Assembly (NCBI RefSeq): GCF_036375055.1
Contig: NZ_DASUSQ010000146.1
Span: 31,732 to 95,731 of the forward strand
Length of the DNA: 64,000 bases
Direction of reading: 5' to 3'
DNA from: Umezawaea sp036375055
GTDB taxonomy: Bacteria; Actinomycetota; Actinomycetes; Mycobacteriales; Pseudonocardiaceae
The position numbers and the translations under genes are program-made. This document shows, one piece after another, positions 39,935 to 48,038 of this stretch. Position 1 is the first letter of the stretch. Each line of letters begins with the position of its first letter. The notes beneath the pieces were generated by a model. That model searched no databases and had not been told where the DNA came from. It was given only the letters and a program-made list of their open reading frames with translations.

Positions 39935-40876
39935 ATGACCGTCGTACTGGAGCAGGCCGCGCAGGACTTCGCGGACGCCACCGCCAAGCCGCCGTACCTC
40001 TTCGACCTCGGCCCCGAAAAGGGCCGCACGACGGTGGACGAGGTGCAGTCCGGCGAGGTCGCCAAGCCGGGTGTCGACATCGAGGACCTGGTCGTCGAGG
40101 GCGGACCGTCCGGCGAGGTGAAGGTGCGGATCGTGCGCCCCGAGGGCGTCACGGGCGTGCTGCCGGTCATCCTCTACATCCACGGCGCGGGCTGGGTGTT
40201 CGGCAACGCCCACACCCACGACCGCCTGGTCCGCGAACTCGCGGTCGGCGCCAACGCGGCCGTCGTGTTCCCGGAGTACAGCCTCTCCCCCGAGGCCCGC
40301 TACCCGGTCGCCATCGAGGAGAACTACGCCGTCGCCCGGTGGATCGGCACCCACGGCGCGGGCAAGGACCTCGACGGCACCCGCGTCGCCATCGCGGGCG
40401 ACTCGGTCGGCGGCAACATGACCGCCGCGCTCACGCTGCTCGCCAAGGAGCGCGGCGACGTGGCGTTCACCGGGCAGGTGCTGTTCTACCCGGTGACCGA
40501 CGCCGCGTTCGACACCCCGTCCTACCACGAGTTCGCCGAGGGCTACTTCCTGCGCCGCGACGCCATGCAGTGGTTCTGGGACCAGTACACGACCGACCCG
40601 GCGCAGCGCGCCGAGATCACCGCGTCGCCGCTGCGCGCGACCACCGAGCAGCTCGCGGGACTGCCGGCCGCACTGGTCATCACCGGCGAGGCCGACGTGC
40701 TGCGCGACGAGGGCGAGGCCTACGCGACCAAGCTGCGCGCCGCGGGCGTGCCGGTCACCGCGGTCCGCTACCAGGGCATCATCCACGACTTCGTGATGCT
40801 GAACGCGCTGAGCGGGACCCACGCCGCCAGGGCCGCCATCGCCCAGGCCATCGCCTTCCTCAAGGCCGCCCTCTGA
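39935..40876 (+). CDS. Alpha/beta hydrolase, hormone-sensitive lipase (HSL) family esterase
   Basis: A 313-residue esterase: oxyanion motif LYIHGAGWVFGN (HGAG in place of the usual HGGG) at about 80-91, nucleophile elbow AGDSVGGNMTAA near 151-162, GEADVLRDEGEAYA (Asp) and GIIHDFVML (His). ATG 39935 follows GAGGGAG. It would hydrolyse short acyl or aryl esters. No signal peptide. Direct repeats upstream suggest inducible expression. Confidence 0.87.
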   Translation: MTVVLEQAAQDFADATAKPPYLFDLGPEKGRTTVDEVQSGEVAKPGVDIEDLVVEGGPSGEVKVRIVRPEGVTGVLPVILYIHGAGWVFGNAHTHDRLVRELAVGANAAVVFPEYSLSPEARYPVAIEENYAVARWIGTHGAGKDLDGTRVAIAGDSVGGNMTAALTLLAKERGDVAFTGQVLFYPVTDAAFDTPSYHEFAEGYFLRRDAMQWFWDQYTTDPAQRAEITASPLRATTEQLAGLPAALVITGEADVLRDEGEAYATKLRAAGVPVTAVRYQGIIHDFVMLNALSGTHAARAAIAQAIAFLKAAL

Positions 40877-40894
40877 GCCGACGACGCCCGCCCA

Positions 40895-40917
40895 CCGCCC
40901 GGCCGTCGGCCGGGCGG
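40895..40917 (+). terminator. Terminator after the HSL esterase gene
   Basis: Perfect 10-base stem CCGCCCGGCC / GGCCGGGCGG with the three-base loop GTC, 18 bases beyond the stop. Confidence 0.85.
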
Positions 40918-40978
40918 CCCCGGCGTTCACCTACCCTGGGAACACCGTAGGCACGTCCTCCCAGGAGACCAGAGCCCG

Positions 40979-41794
40979 TTGTCCGAGCCCACCCCGTCCG
41001 ATCTCCGCGCCGACTGCTCGAACTGCTTCGGCCTCTGCTGCGTCGCACTGGCCTTCGCGAAGTCGGCGGACTTCGCCGTCGACAAGGACGCAGGCGACCC
41101 GTGCCGCAACCTCCTCGCCGACCACCGCTGCGCCATCCACACCGACCTGCGGCCGAGGGGCTTCACCGGCTGCACCGTGTTCGACTGCTTCGGCGCCGGG
41201 CAGAAGACCTCGCGGGTCACGTTCGGCGGCGAGAGCTGGCGGGACTCGACGGACACGGCGAAGCGGATGTTCGCGGTGTTCCCGGTGATGCGCCAGTTGC
41301 ACGAGCTGCTCTTCTACCTCACCGAGGCGTTGGCGCTGCGCGCGGCCGAGCCGCTGCACGCCGACCTGCGGGCGGCGCTCGACGAGACCGAGCGGATGAC
41401 CCTCACGAGCCCCGACGCGTTCGGCGCGCTGGACGTGCCGGGCCACCGCGAGGGCGTGAACGCGCTCCTGCTGCGCGCCAGCGAACTCGTGCGGGCGGGC
41501 GCGCCGAAGCCGAAGAACCGGAAGGTCCGCCGCGGCGCGGACCTGATCGGCGCGAAGCTGTCGGGAGCGGACCTGCGGGGCGCGAACCTGCGCGGCGCCT
41601 ACCTGATCGGCGCCGACCTGCGGGGCGCGAACCTCCGCCTGGCCGACCTGATCGGGGCCGACTTCCGCGACGCCGACCTGCGCGGCGCGGACCTGACCGG
41701 CAGCATCTTCCTCACCCAGGCGCAGGTGAACGCCGCGAGGGGCGACGCGCGCACGGCACTGCCGCCCGCGCTGAGCAGGCCGGCGCACTGGTGA
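40979..41794 (+). CDS. Pentapeptide repeat protein with Cys-rich N-terminal domain
   Basis: A 271-residue protein starting at TTG. The first 75 residues hold seven or more cysteines (CSNCFGLCC, DPCRN, HRCAIH, GCTVFDCFGAG), a pattern like Fe-S or zinc cluster proteins. A helical middle is followed by about nine pentapeptide repeats (A[D/N]L-type: GADLIGAKLSGADLRGANLR and similar) at about 183-245, which should form a right-handed quadrilateral beta-helix. The family is widespread in actinomycetes without known function. Its TGA abuts the stop of the convergent MerR gene exactly. Confidence 0.83.
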   Translation: MSEPTPSDLRADCSNCFGLCCVALAFAKSADFAVDKDAGDPCRNLLADHRCAIHTDLRPRGFTGCTVFDCFGAGQKTSRVTFGGESWRDSTDTAKRMFAVFPVMRQLHELLFYLTEALALRAAEPLHADLRAALDETERMTLTSPDAFGALDVPGHREGVNALLLRASELVRAGAPKPKNRKVRRGADLIGAKLSGADLRGANLRGAYLIGADLRGANLRLADLIGADFRDADLRGADLTGSIFLTQAQVNAARGDARTALPPALSRPAHW

Positions 41795-42433
41795 TCACGC
41801 GGGCGCGTCCCCGTCGCCGAACATCTTGCGCGAGGCGAACTGCTGGGCGATCCGGCGCAGCGCGATGAAGACGGCGTCGCCCAGGATGGTGCCGACGACG
41901 GCGCTCTCCACCATCTGCTCGGGCGTCGGCAGGTCGCCGATGGCTTCGAGGTCGACCTGGGCGACGGCGTCGGCGATCTCGGCGTAGTGCGGGAAGATCC
42001 CGAGCAGGTGCGCGTGGCCGAGGTCGCGGAACGTGCACAGCAGGCTCACCAACGACTTGGCGTACGGGTCGTCGGGTTCGAGCCGCCACTGGCGCTGGGC
42101 CGCGATCTCGTCGATGAGCCCCTGCGCCCACGCGCGGCTCTCCTCGTCGACCTCGTTCTTCCGGACGAACAGGCCGTGCTGGGCGACGCCGAGCAGTTCG
42201 TGCGTCGGAGCCCGGTCGTCTATGGCGCGCACGACGTCGCGGACGTCGACGATCGACAGGCCGCCCACCTCCAGCAGCGCGCGCACCAGCTTGAGGCGCT
42301 GGAGGTGCTTCGCCTGGTACTGGGCCTGGTTGGGGCTGGTCAGCTCACCGGCGGGCACGAGGCCCTCACGCAGGTAGTACTTGATCGTGGCGACTGGAAC
42401 ACCTGACTCGGCGCTCAGTTCGGCCATGCGCAT
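41795..42433 (-). CDS. MerR family transcriptional regulator
   Basis: A 212-residue regulator. The N-terminal winged HTH MRMAELSAESGVPVATIKYYLREGLVP is followed by the MerR coiled-coil (RLKLVRALLEVGGLSIVDVRDVV) and a C-terminal effector domain without a Cys metal motif, so a drug- or metabolite-sensing TipA-like role is more likely than metal sensing. GGGAGG lies five bases before ATG 42433. A perfect dyad upstream supports autoregulation. Confidence 0.85.
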   Translation of the reverse strand: MRMAELSAESGVPVATIKYYLREGLVPAGELTSPNQAQYQAKHLQRLKLVRALLEVGGLSIVDVRDVVRAIDDRAPTHELLGVAQHGLFVRKNEVDEESRAWAQGLIDEIAAQRQWRLEPDDPYAKSLVSLLCTFRDLGHAHLLGIFPHYAEIADAVAQVDLEAIGDLPTPEQMVESAVVGTILGDAVFIALRRIAQQFASRKMFGDGDAPA

Positions 42434-42467
42434 CCGGGCCTCCCTTTCGAGTTCTCACCCGGTGCAC

Positions 42468-42503
42468 AGTGTATCGCCGATTACGGATAGTCAAGCTATC
42501 CGT
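42468..42503 (-). promoter_or_regulatory. MerR gene promoter with operator dyad
   Basis: ACGGATAG-TCAAG-CTATCCGT (42483-42503) is a perfect eight-base dyad. On the minus strand it contains a -35-like TTGACT (42494-42489) with TACACT (42473-42468) 15 bases further on. MerR proteins bind dyads near the -35, so this is probably the regulator's own operator. Confidence 0.68.
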
Positions 42504-42695
42504 TTTACGCACACCCTGCGGAACCGTCCGCCAATTCGCCGGAGAAATGCGTCGTACTCCCACCACCTGACGATTCAGTGACCGAGAAGCGCATTGCCAA
42601 TCACATCACGAAACGATAAACTGGGACCGTTGTCCAGGTTCGACGAAGTCGTCTCATTCGGGAACACGGCGGCGAAAACCCGAGTTGGCACGCAC

Positions 42696-43145
42696 ATGAG
42701 CTTGGAATTCGCGGCCGGGCCGTCGGCGACGTCCCGGATCCCGCCCTTCAGGGGCCTCTCCGTCACCATCCACCCCGCTCCGCCCGCCAATGCCGGTGTG
42801 GTGACCGCGCGGGGCGAGGTGGACGCGACGTCGGCCGGGCTCCTGGCCGACCGGATCGCCCACGCGAGGCTGTGGTTCACCTCGGTCGTGGTCGACCTCA
42901 GCGGGATCACGTTCTTCGCCGCGGCCGGGATCGACGCCCTGGTCGCCGGAGACCCGCAGGCGCTGGTCTGCTCCCCCGCGGTGCTCAAGGTGCTCACGAC
43001 CTGCGGCCTGGAGAACCGCTGGGAACTGCACCGGTCGACGTTCCTGGCGCTCGCCGCGGGCGTGTCGCTGGACTTCGCGGCGAGCACCGCGAGCACGGCG
43101 AGCCCCGGAACCGCACCGCGCGCCGCCGGGACCCACCGGGCCTGA
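42696..43145 (+). CDS. STAS domain-containing protein (anti-sigma factor antagonist-like)
   Basis: A 149-residue protein with one STAS domain (about 20-115): VVTARGEVDATSAGLLADRI and VVVDLSGITFFAAAGIDAL. In SpoIIAA/RsbV proteins the latter loop holds a Ser that the anti-sigma kinase phosphorylates; here the equivalent stretch is AAAG, so it cannot be phosphorylated there. The tail is Ala/Ser/Thr-rich. Start choice is uncertain; a TTG at 42594 would add 34 residues. Confidence 0.7.
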   Translation: MSLEFAAGPSATSRIPPFRGLSVTIHPAPPANAGVVTARGEVDATSAGLLADRIAHARLWFTSVVVDLSGITFFAAAGIDALVAGDPQALVCSPAVLKVLTTCGLENRWELHRSTFLALAAGVSLDFAASTASTASPGTAPRAAGTHRA

Positions 43146-43152
43146 CCGAGCC

Positions 43153-43431
43153 CTAGACCGAGATCAGCTGCCCCCGGTCGTCACGGGCGAGTTCGGTGTC
43201 GCGGTCGTCGAACCACACGCCGTCGCTGGCCAGGTAGCGGAAGCACAGCGTCGCTCCGGTTTCGACCCTGACCGCGGTGGACCACGTGCCGTTGGAGCGC
43301 CTGACCAGCCGGTGCCTGCCCGGCGTCCAGTTGTTGAAGCACCCCACGACACTGGTGTGCCCCGGCGGGGGATCGGACAGCACGAACGTGATGTTGACCT
43401 GGCCGCCGGTCGAGGGCTTGACGCGGATCAT
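43153..43431 (-). CDS. Isolated CBM48/AMPK-type glycogen-binding domain protein
   Basis: A 92-residue protein that is just one early-set (isoamylase N / AMPK beta CBM48) domain: VNITFVLSDPPPGHTSVVGCFNNWTPGRHRL holds the FNNW sugar-binding signature, and FRYLASDGVWFDDRDTELA follows. No catalytic domain is attached. AGGAGGAAA precedes the ATG. Such stand-alone domains occur in actinomycetes; function unknown, perhaps glycogen or trehalose-related signalling. Stop lies eight bases from the STAS gene stop. Confidence 0.75.
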   Translation of the reverse strand: MIRVKPSTGGQVNITFVLSDPPPGHTSVVGCFNNWTPGRHRLVRRSNGTWSTAVRVETGATLCFRYLASDGVWFDDRDTELARDDRGQLISV

Positions 43432-43545
43432 GCGGCGGTTTCCTCCTGTGTCGAAGTCACCGACCACCCTGCCCCGGCCCGGCGGACGCCGCCACACGGC
43501 TCACCCGGACGTGGGACCGGCCGACCACGGCGGAGTGGTGTTCCA

Positions 43546-43592
43546 CGGTTGGGCTCCCCGCCGCGACCGCGTCGCGACGGGGAGCCCGACCG
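43546..43592. terminator. Hairpin downstream of the subtilase gene
   Basis: GGGCTCCCCG (43551-43560) pairs with CGGGGAGCCC (43578-43587), with a smaller stem GCGAC/GTCGC in the loop and partial extension (CGGT/ACCG) outside. It begins six bases past the subtilase stop on the minus strand. Confidence 0.75.
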
Positions 43593-43597
43593 TCCCG

Positions 43598-45538
43598 CTA
43601 CGACACGACGAGCGCGTAGTCCGCGTCCGTGGCGGCCGTCTCGACGTGGCCGTCGGCGTTGACCTGCGTCGCGACCACCTCCACCGTCCACGTGCCCGCG
43701 GCGGCAGCGTCCACGAAGACGTTCTCCACGTTGTCGACGGTGTTGGCCGCGCCGCCCGGCGTGGACCAGACCCCCGTGGACAGACCGTTGTTGCCGAAGT
43801 AGACCGTGCCGTCGGGCGCGGTGACCTTCAGCGTCAGGTCGTTGACCGTCGCCTGCGCCGCGCCGGGAGTGCCCGCCGGGTCGGTGTAGGCGAGCGTGGC
43901 GCGCAGCGGCGCGCTGCCGTCGGAGTCGACGGTGTACCGCTTGCTCTCCCCGGTGGCCAGCAGGTCGGTCTCGTCGACCAGCACCGGCAGCGCCCAGCCG
44001 TTCGCCCTCGCCCGCTCGTGCAGGTTGCCGACGCTCGCCGAACCCCAGCCCTGGTGGGTGCGGGTCATGTCGTGCGCGGTCCCGCTGAACGCGTACTGGT
44101 TGGCGGTGTTGACGAGCAGAGCCTTCGCCGTGGCCGCGTGCGGGCGGGAGGCGAACACGTCACCGGCCTTGCCCGGACCGCCGGAGAACACGCCGTCGGC
44201 CCACATCTGGAACAGCAGCCCCGCGTTGCCGCAGGTGATCGGCGTCGCGCCGCTCGTGCCGCCGAACGACGAGGTGTAGGAGGTGTTGCTGCTCGACGAG
44301 GTCGTGTCGATGCGGTCGTAGTAGTTGGAGATGTCCGGCTTGATCCGGCCGTCGGCGGCGGGACCGATGCTGGCACCGCCGTTCCACTTGTCGTCGGCCC
44401 GGTCGGCGGTGTTGAAGTGGTACTGCCCGCCCACCGACAGCACGTTCTTCGCCCACGCCTGCGGCCGGGAGCTGCGGGTGCCCGCGTTGCTCTGCGACTG
44501 GCAGATCAGCAGGTCGTGGTCGAACACGATCTTGTCCATCTGCGCGGAGATCGACGTGTAGGACGTCGTGAGCGCGTCGCCCCAGCTGTTGCTCTGGAAC
44601 ACCGCGCGGTACGGCCCGGCCGGGTCGACCAGCTCCTTGGTGTGCGCGTAGCGGTCCTTGCCCGAGTAGGTGGCGAAGATGCCCTGCGCGTCGGGCAGCA
44701 TGCCCCGGTGCGCCGCGCTGACGCCGGAGGCGAAGATCTCGCCGTAGGTCGACGTGCCGTGGCTGGTGTCGGTCGAGTTCGGCCCGTGCGCGACCGGCGG
44801 CTGGGCCGCGAACTCCTGGTGCGTGACGCGCAGGCCGCCGTCCATCACCTCGCCCCGCACGCCGCGGCCGGTGTAGCCGCCCGCGGTCTGGATCGCGTTG
44901 GCACCGCTGGTCTCCCGCGCGATGGCCATGTCGGTCTCGGGAGCGGACTCCGCGCCGACCGCGATCACCTCGGGCAGTCCGGCGACGGCCGTGACCTGGT
45001 CGGCGCCGAGCACCGCCGTGAGGTGCTGGCCGCTCACCGAGACGTCCTCCACCGCGCCGCCGAGCGCGGTGATCCGGTCGGCGACGGCCTTCTGGTCCCG
45101 CACGTCCTGCTCGGCCAGCGTCACGAGGTACCGCCCGGCGGCGGCGGTCGTCACGTCGACCTTGTCCGACGGCAGGAAGTCCGCCGTGGCGCGGACGAAC
45201 GGCAGCTTCGCGACCTGCGCGCGGGTGCGGTCGTTCATCCGCACGACGTAGGCGAGGTCGGGCACGTACGTGCCGATCCTCGCCCCCATCGTCCGCAGCT
45301 TGCGCCGCTGCGCGTCGGTCAGGCTTCCCTTGAACTGCACCAGGTACGCGCCGTTGCCGACGCTCGCCGCCGTGCTCTGCGCGGTGAGCGGGTCGAACGT
45401 GCGACCGGCCAGCCTGATGAACTGGGGGCCGCCGTCGGCGGGAGCCGGAGCGGACCGCGCCCCGGTCACACCTCCCGCGGCGACGAGCAGCACCGCGAAG
45501 AACGCACCCGCGAGCAGGCCGCGTTTTGTGCGCAGCAT
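43598..45538 (-). CDS. Secreted S8 (subtilisin-like) serine peptidase
   Basis: A 646-residue protease precursor: signal peptide (MLRTKRGLLAGAFFAVLLVA, to about residue 29), a long propeptide-like region (about 30-205), then the subtilase domain with catalytic Asp in GEVMDGGLRV, His in SHGTSTYGEI and Ser in GGTSGATP. Asn of the oxyanion hole is in SQSNAGTRSS. A C-terminal beta-rich P/homoB-like domain (about 520-646: TLAYTDPAGTPGAAQATVNDL) ends the protein. GGAGGT precedes the ATG. It should be released from the cell. Confidence 0.9.
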   Translation of the reverse strand: MLRTKRGLLAGAFFAVLLVAAGGVTGARSAPAPADGGPQFIRLAGRTFDPLTAQSTAASVGNGAYLVQFKGSLTDAQRRKLRTMGARIGTYVPDLAYVVRMNDRTRAQVAKLPFVRATADFLPSDKVDVTTAAAGRYLVTLAEQDVRDQKAVADRITALGGAVEDVSVSGQHLTAVLGADQVTAVAGLPEVIAVGAESAPETDMAIARETSGANAIQTAGGYTGRGVRGEVMDGGLRVTHQEFAAQPPVAHGPNSTDTSHGTSTYGEIFASGVSAAHRGMLPDAQGIFATYSGKDRYAHTKELVDPAGPYRAVFQSNSWGDALTTSYTSISAQMDKIVFDHDLLICQSQSNAGTRSSRPQAWAKNVLSVGGQYHFNTADRADDKWNGGASIGPAADGRIKPDISNYYDRIDTTSSSSNTSYTSSFGGTSGATPITCGNAGLLFQMWADGVFSGGPGKAGDVFASRPHAATAKALLVNTANQYAFSGTAHDMTRTHQGWGSASVGNLHERARANGWALPVLVDETDLLATGESKRYTVDSDGSAPLRATLAYTDPAGTPGAAQATVNDLTLKVTAPDGTVYFGNNGLSTGVWSTPGGAANTVDNVENVFVDAAAAGTWTVEVVATQVNADGHVETAATDADYALVVS

Positions 45539-45714
45539 CAACAACCTCCAGTACGGCAGGGGTTGCCCTGACCGGAGGGTGGACCAGGGCACGTGATCCG
45601 AACGTATCGGACGGATATCAGGCGGGTCATCCGCCGAACGACGGGTGCGCGTCTCAGTGAGGCCGGGCGGAACTCGGCGCGAAGTCCGGTCCCGGATGCG
45701 GTTTCATGGACCCC

Positions 45715-46656
45715 ATGACGGTTCCGCTGGTGGATCTGACCCCGTGGTTCGAGGGCACGCCGGACGGCCGCGCCGCCGTGGCGGCGCGGATCGACGCGGC
45801 GCTGCGCGACTCGGGTTTCCTGCTGGTCACCGGGCACGGCGTCCCGGACGAGCTGCGGGCCCGCACCCGTGCGCTGTCCCGCCGGTTCTTCGCGCTGCCG
45901 CGAGCGGTCAAGCAGCGGTACGCGGTCGCGGTCGGCGGGCGCGGCTGGCTGCCGCCCGGCGCGGAGGCGAACGCCTGCGCCGAGGGCACCGAGACGCCCC
46001 CGGACCTCAAGGAGTCGTACTCGGTCGGCGCGGACGCCCCCGTCGGCGACCCGGAGGTCGACGGCTTCTGGTTCCAGCCCAACCGGTGGCCGGACGAGGT
46101 GCCGGGGTTCGCCGAGGCCTCGATCGAGTACGTGGCGCGGATGCGCGGGCTGTCCGACGAGCTGCTGACGATCTTCGCCGTGGCGCTGGGCCTGCCGGAG
46201 GGCTTCTTCACCGACCACACCGGACATCCGACGTACACGTTCAACATCAACTGGTACCCGCCGATCGCGGTGGTCGGCGAGCCGGAGGACGGCCAGTTCC
46301 GCATCGGGCCGCACACCGACTTCGGCACCGTCACGGTCCTGGACCGCCAGGTGGGCGTCGGCGGGCTCCAGGTGTTCACCCCCGACGGCGAGTGGGAGGA
46401 CGCGCCGTTCGACCCGGCCGCGTTCACGATCAACATCGGCGACCTCATGGCCCGCTGGACCGGCGACCGCTGGCGCTCGACCCGCCACCGGGTCCTGCCG
46501 CCCGCCGCCTCCGCGCCGGACGAGGACCTGGTGTCGCTGATCTTCTTCTACGAGTGCGACCACGACGCCCGGATCGCGGCCCTGGACGGCAGCCACCCGG
46601 AGGTCGTGGCGTCGGAGTACCTGAAGGAGAAGCTGGACGCGATCACGGTGACGTGA
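45715..46656 (+). CDS. Isopenicillin N synthase-family Fe(II) oxygenase
   Basis: A 313-residue cupin (DSBH) enzyme with an N-terminal DIOX_N domain (VPLVDLTPWFEG, then GFLLVTGHGVPDEL). Iron ligands are the His and Asp of GPHTDFGTVTVL and the His of STRHRVLPP. The usual RxS 2-oxoglutarate anchor after it reads LVSLIFFYE, so the Arg is replaced by Leu. ATG 45706 is an alternative start. It overlaps the convergent antiporter gene by 14 bases. Product unknown. Confidence 0.82.
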   Translation: MTVPLVDLTPWFEGTPDGRAAVAARIDAALRDSGFLLVTGHGVPDELRARTRALSRRFFALPRAVKQRYAVAVGGRGWLPPGAEANACAEGTETPPDLKESYSVGADAPVGDPEVDGFWFQPNRWPDEVPGFAEASIEYVARMRGLSDELLTIFAVALGLPEGFFTDHTGHPTYTFNINWYPPIAVVGEPEDGQFRIGPHTDFGTVTVLDRQVGVGGLQVFTPDGEWEDAPFDPAAFTINIGDLMARWTGDRWRSTRHRVLPPAASAPDEDLVSLIFFYECDHDARIAALDGSHPEVVASEYLKEKLDAITVT

Positions 46657-47893
46657 CGTCCTCGCGCTTGCGGTCCAGGAAGCGCATGACCGGGGTGGCC
46701 GTGATGCCGTGGACGACGATCGAGCCGACCACGACCAGGCCGACCACCCGCCACACCGCGCCCTCCTCCAGGAACTTCGCGGCCTCCAGGGCGTACGCGA
46801 CGTAGAACACCGAGCCGACACCGCGCACGCCGAAGAACGACACCACCACCCGTTCCCGCGGCCCCGTGCGGCCCCGTGCCAGTCCGATCAGGCCCGCCGC
46901 GGGCCGCACGACGAGCAGGACCAGCAGCGCCACCAGGATCTCGCGCCAGTGCACGCCCGCGAACAGACCGGTCGCCACGGCGCCGCCGAGCAGGAAGATG
47001 ATCACCACGGTGAGCAGGCGCTCGATCTGCTCGACGTACTGGTGCAGCACGCGGTGGTAGCCGTCGGACCGCTCGGCGGAACGGATCGTGCAGGCGCAGA
47101 CGAACACGGCGACGAAGCCGTACCCGTGCGCGAGCTCGGCGACGCCGTAGGCGAGGAACGTGGCCGCCAGCGCGACGAACCCCTCGGCGTGGTGGGCCAG
47201 CCGGAACTTCTCCGACTCCGGGGCGAAGAACAGCTTGCGCAGCAGCCACCCCGCGCCGAGCCCGATCGCCACGCCCGCGGCCAGCCGCCACACGACGTCC
47301 ACCGCGAGCCAGTGCGGCAGCCAGTCGTCGGGGGTCGCGGCGAGGCCGATGGCCAGGTAGGTGAACGGGAACGCCAGGCCGTCGTTGAGCCCGGCCTCCG
47401 ACGTCAGCGCGAACCGCGCCTCGTCGTCGCTGTCTTCCTCGGGGTCCTCCACGGGTTCGGCGACCTGCACCTCGGTCGCGAGGACCGGGTCGGTGGGCGC
47501 GAGCGCGGCGGCGAGCAGCACCGCCCCGGCCGCGCCGAACCCGAGCACCGTCCACCCGAGGACCGCCACGGCGATCATCGTCAGGGGCATGGTGATGCCC
47601 AGCAGCCGCCACGTGGTCGCCCACCGGCGCAGCCCCGGCGGTCGGTTCAGGGCGAGACCGGCGCCCATCAGCGAGATGATCACGCAGATCTCGGTCAGGT
47701 GCAGCACCACCGAGGAGTGCGCCACGGGGTCCGGGTCTGGCAGCGGGTCGATGACCGTGAAGGACAGCGCACCCGCTCCCAGGAACACCATGGGCATCGA
47801 GATGGGCGCCTTGCTCAACACTCTCGGCAGCAGGGCGGCGGCGAGCGTCGCAACGCCTGCCGCCGCGAAGACCACCGGGCCCGCGTCTGCCAC
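46643..47893 (-). CDS. Cation:proton antiporter (NhaP/CPA1 type)
   Basis: A 416-residue membrane protein with about 12 helices. It has the CPA1 signatures: AALAPTDPVLATEVQ (PTDP, ion site), SEAGLNDGLAFPF (extended ND motif) and FGVRGVGSVFY (late conserved Arg region). An acidic loop EPVEDPEEDSDDEAR sits before the ND motif. It would exchange Na+ or K+ for H+. GTG start. Overlaps the oxygenase gene at its 3' end. Confidence 0.88.
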   Translation of the reverse strand: MADAGPVVFAAAGVATLAAALLPRVLSKAPISMPMVFLGAGALSFTVIDPLPDPDPVAHSSVVLHLTEICVIISLMGAGLALNRPPGLRRWATTWRLLGITMPLTMIAVAVLGWTVLGFGAAGAVLLAAALAPTDPVLATEVQVAEPVEDPEEDSDDEARFALTSEAGLNDGLAFPFTYLAIGLAATPDDWLPHWLAVDVVWRLAAGVAIGLGAGWLLRKLFFAPESEKFRLAHHAEGFVALAATFLAYGVAELAHGYGFVAVFVCACTIRSAERSDGYHRVLHQYVEQIERLLTVVIIFLLGGAVATGLFAGVHWREILVALLVLLVVRPAAGLIGLARGRTGPRERVVVSFFGVRGVGSVFYVAYALEAAKFLEEGAVWRVVGLVVVGSIVVHGITATPVMRFLDRKREDVTSP

Positions 47894-48038
47894 GAAGCCC
47901 CTTTCGCCGTGTGGAGGAATTCTGTCCGGTTAGCCCGTTCGACGCTCGGCGAAACGTCCGGGGTGGTCGGGTTGACACGGATCACTGATCACCTCGAAGG
48001 TGAGGAGTCGGCGCGTTCGGCCTGTCGAGGGGACTCCG

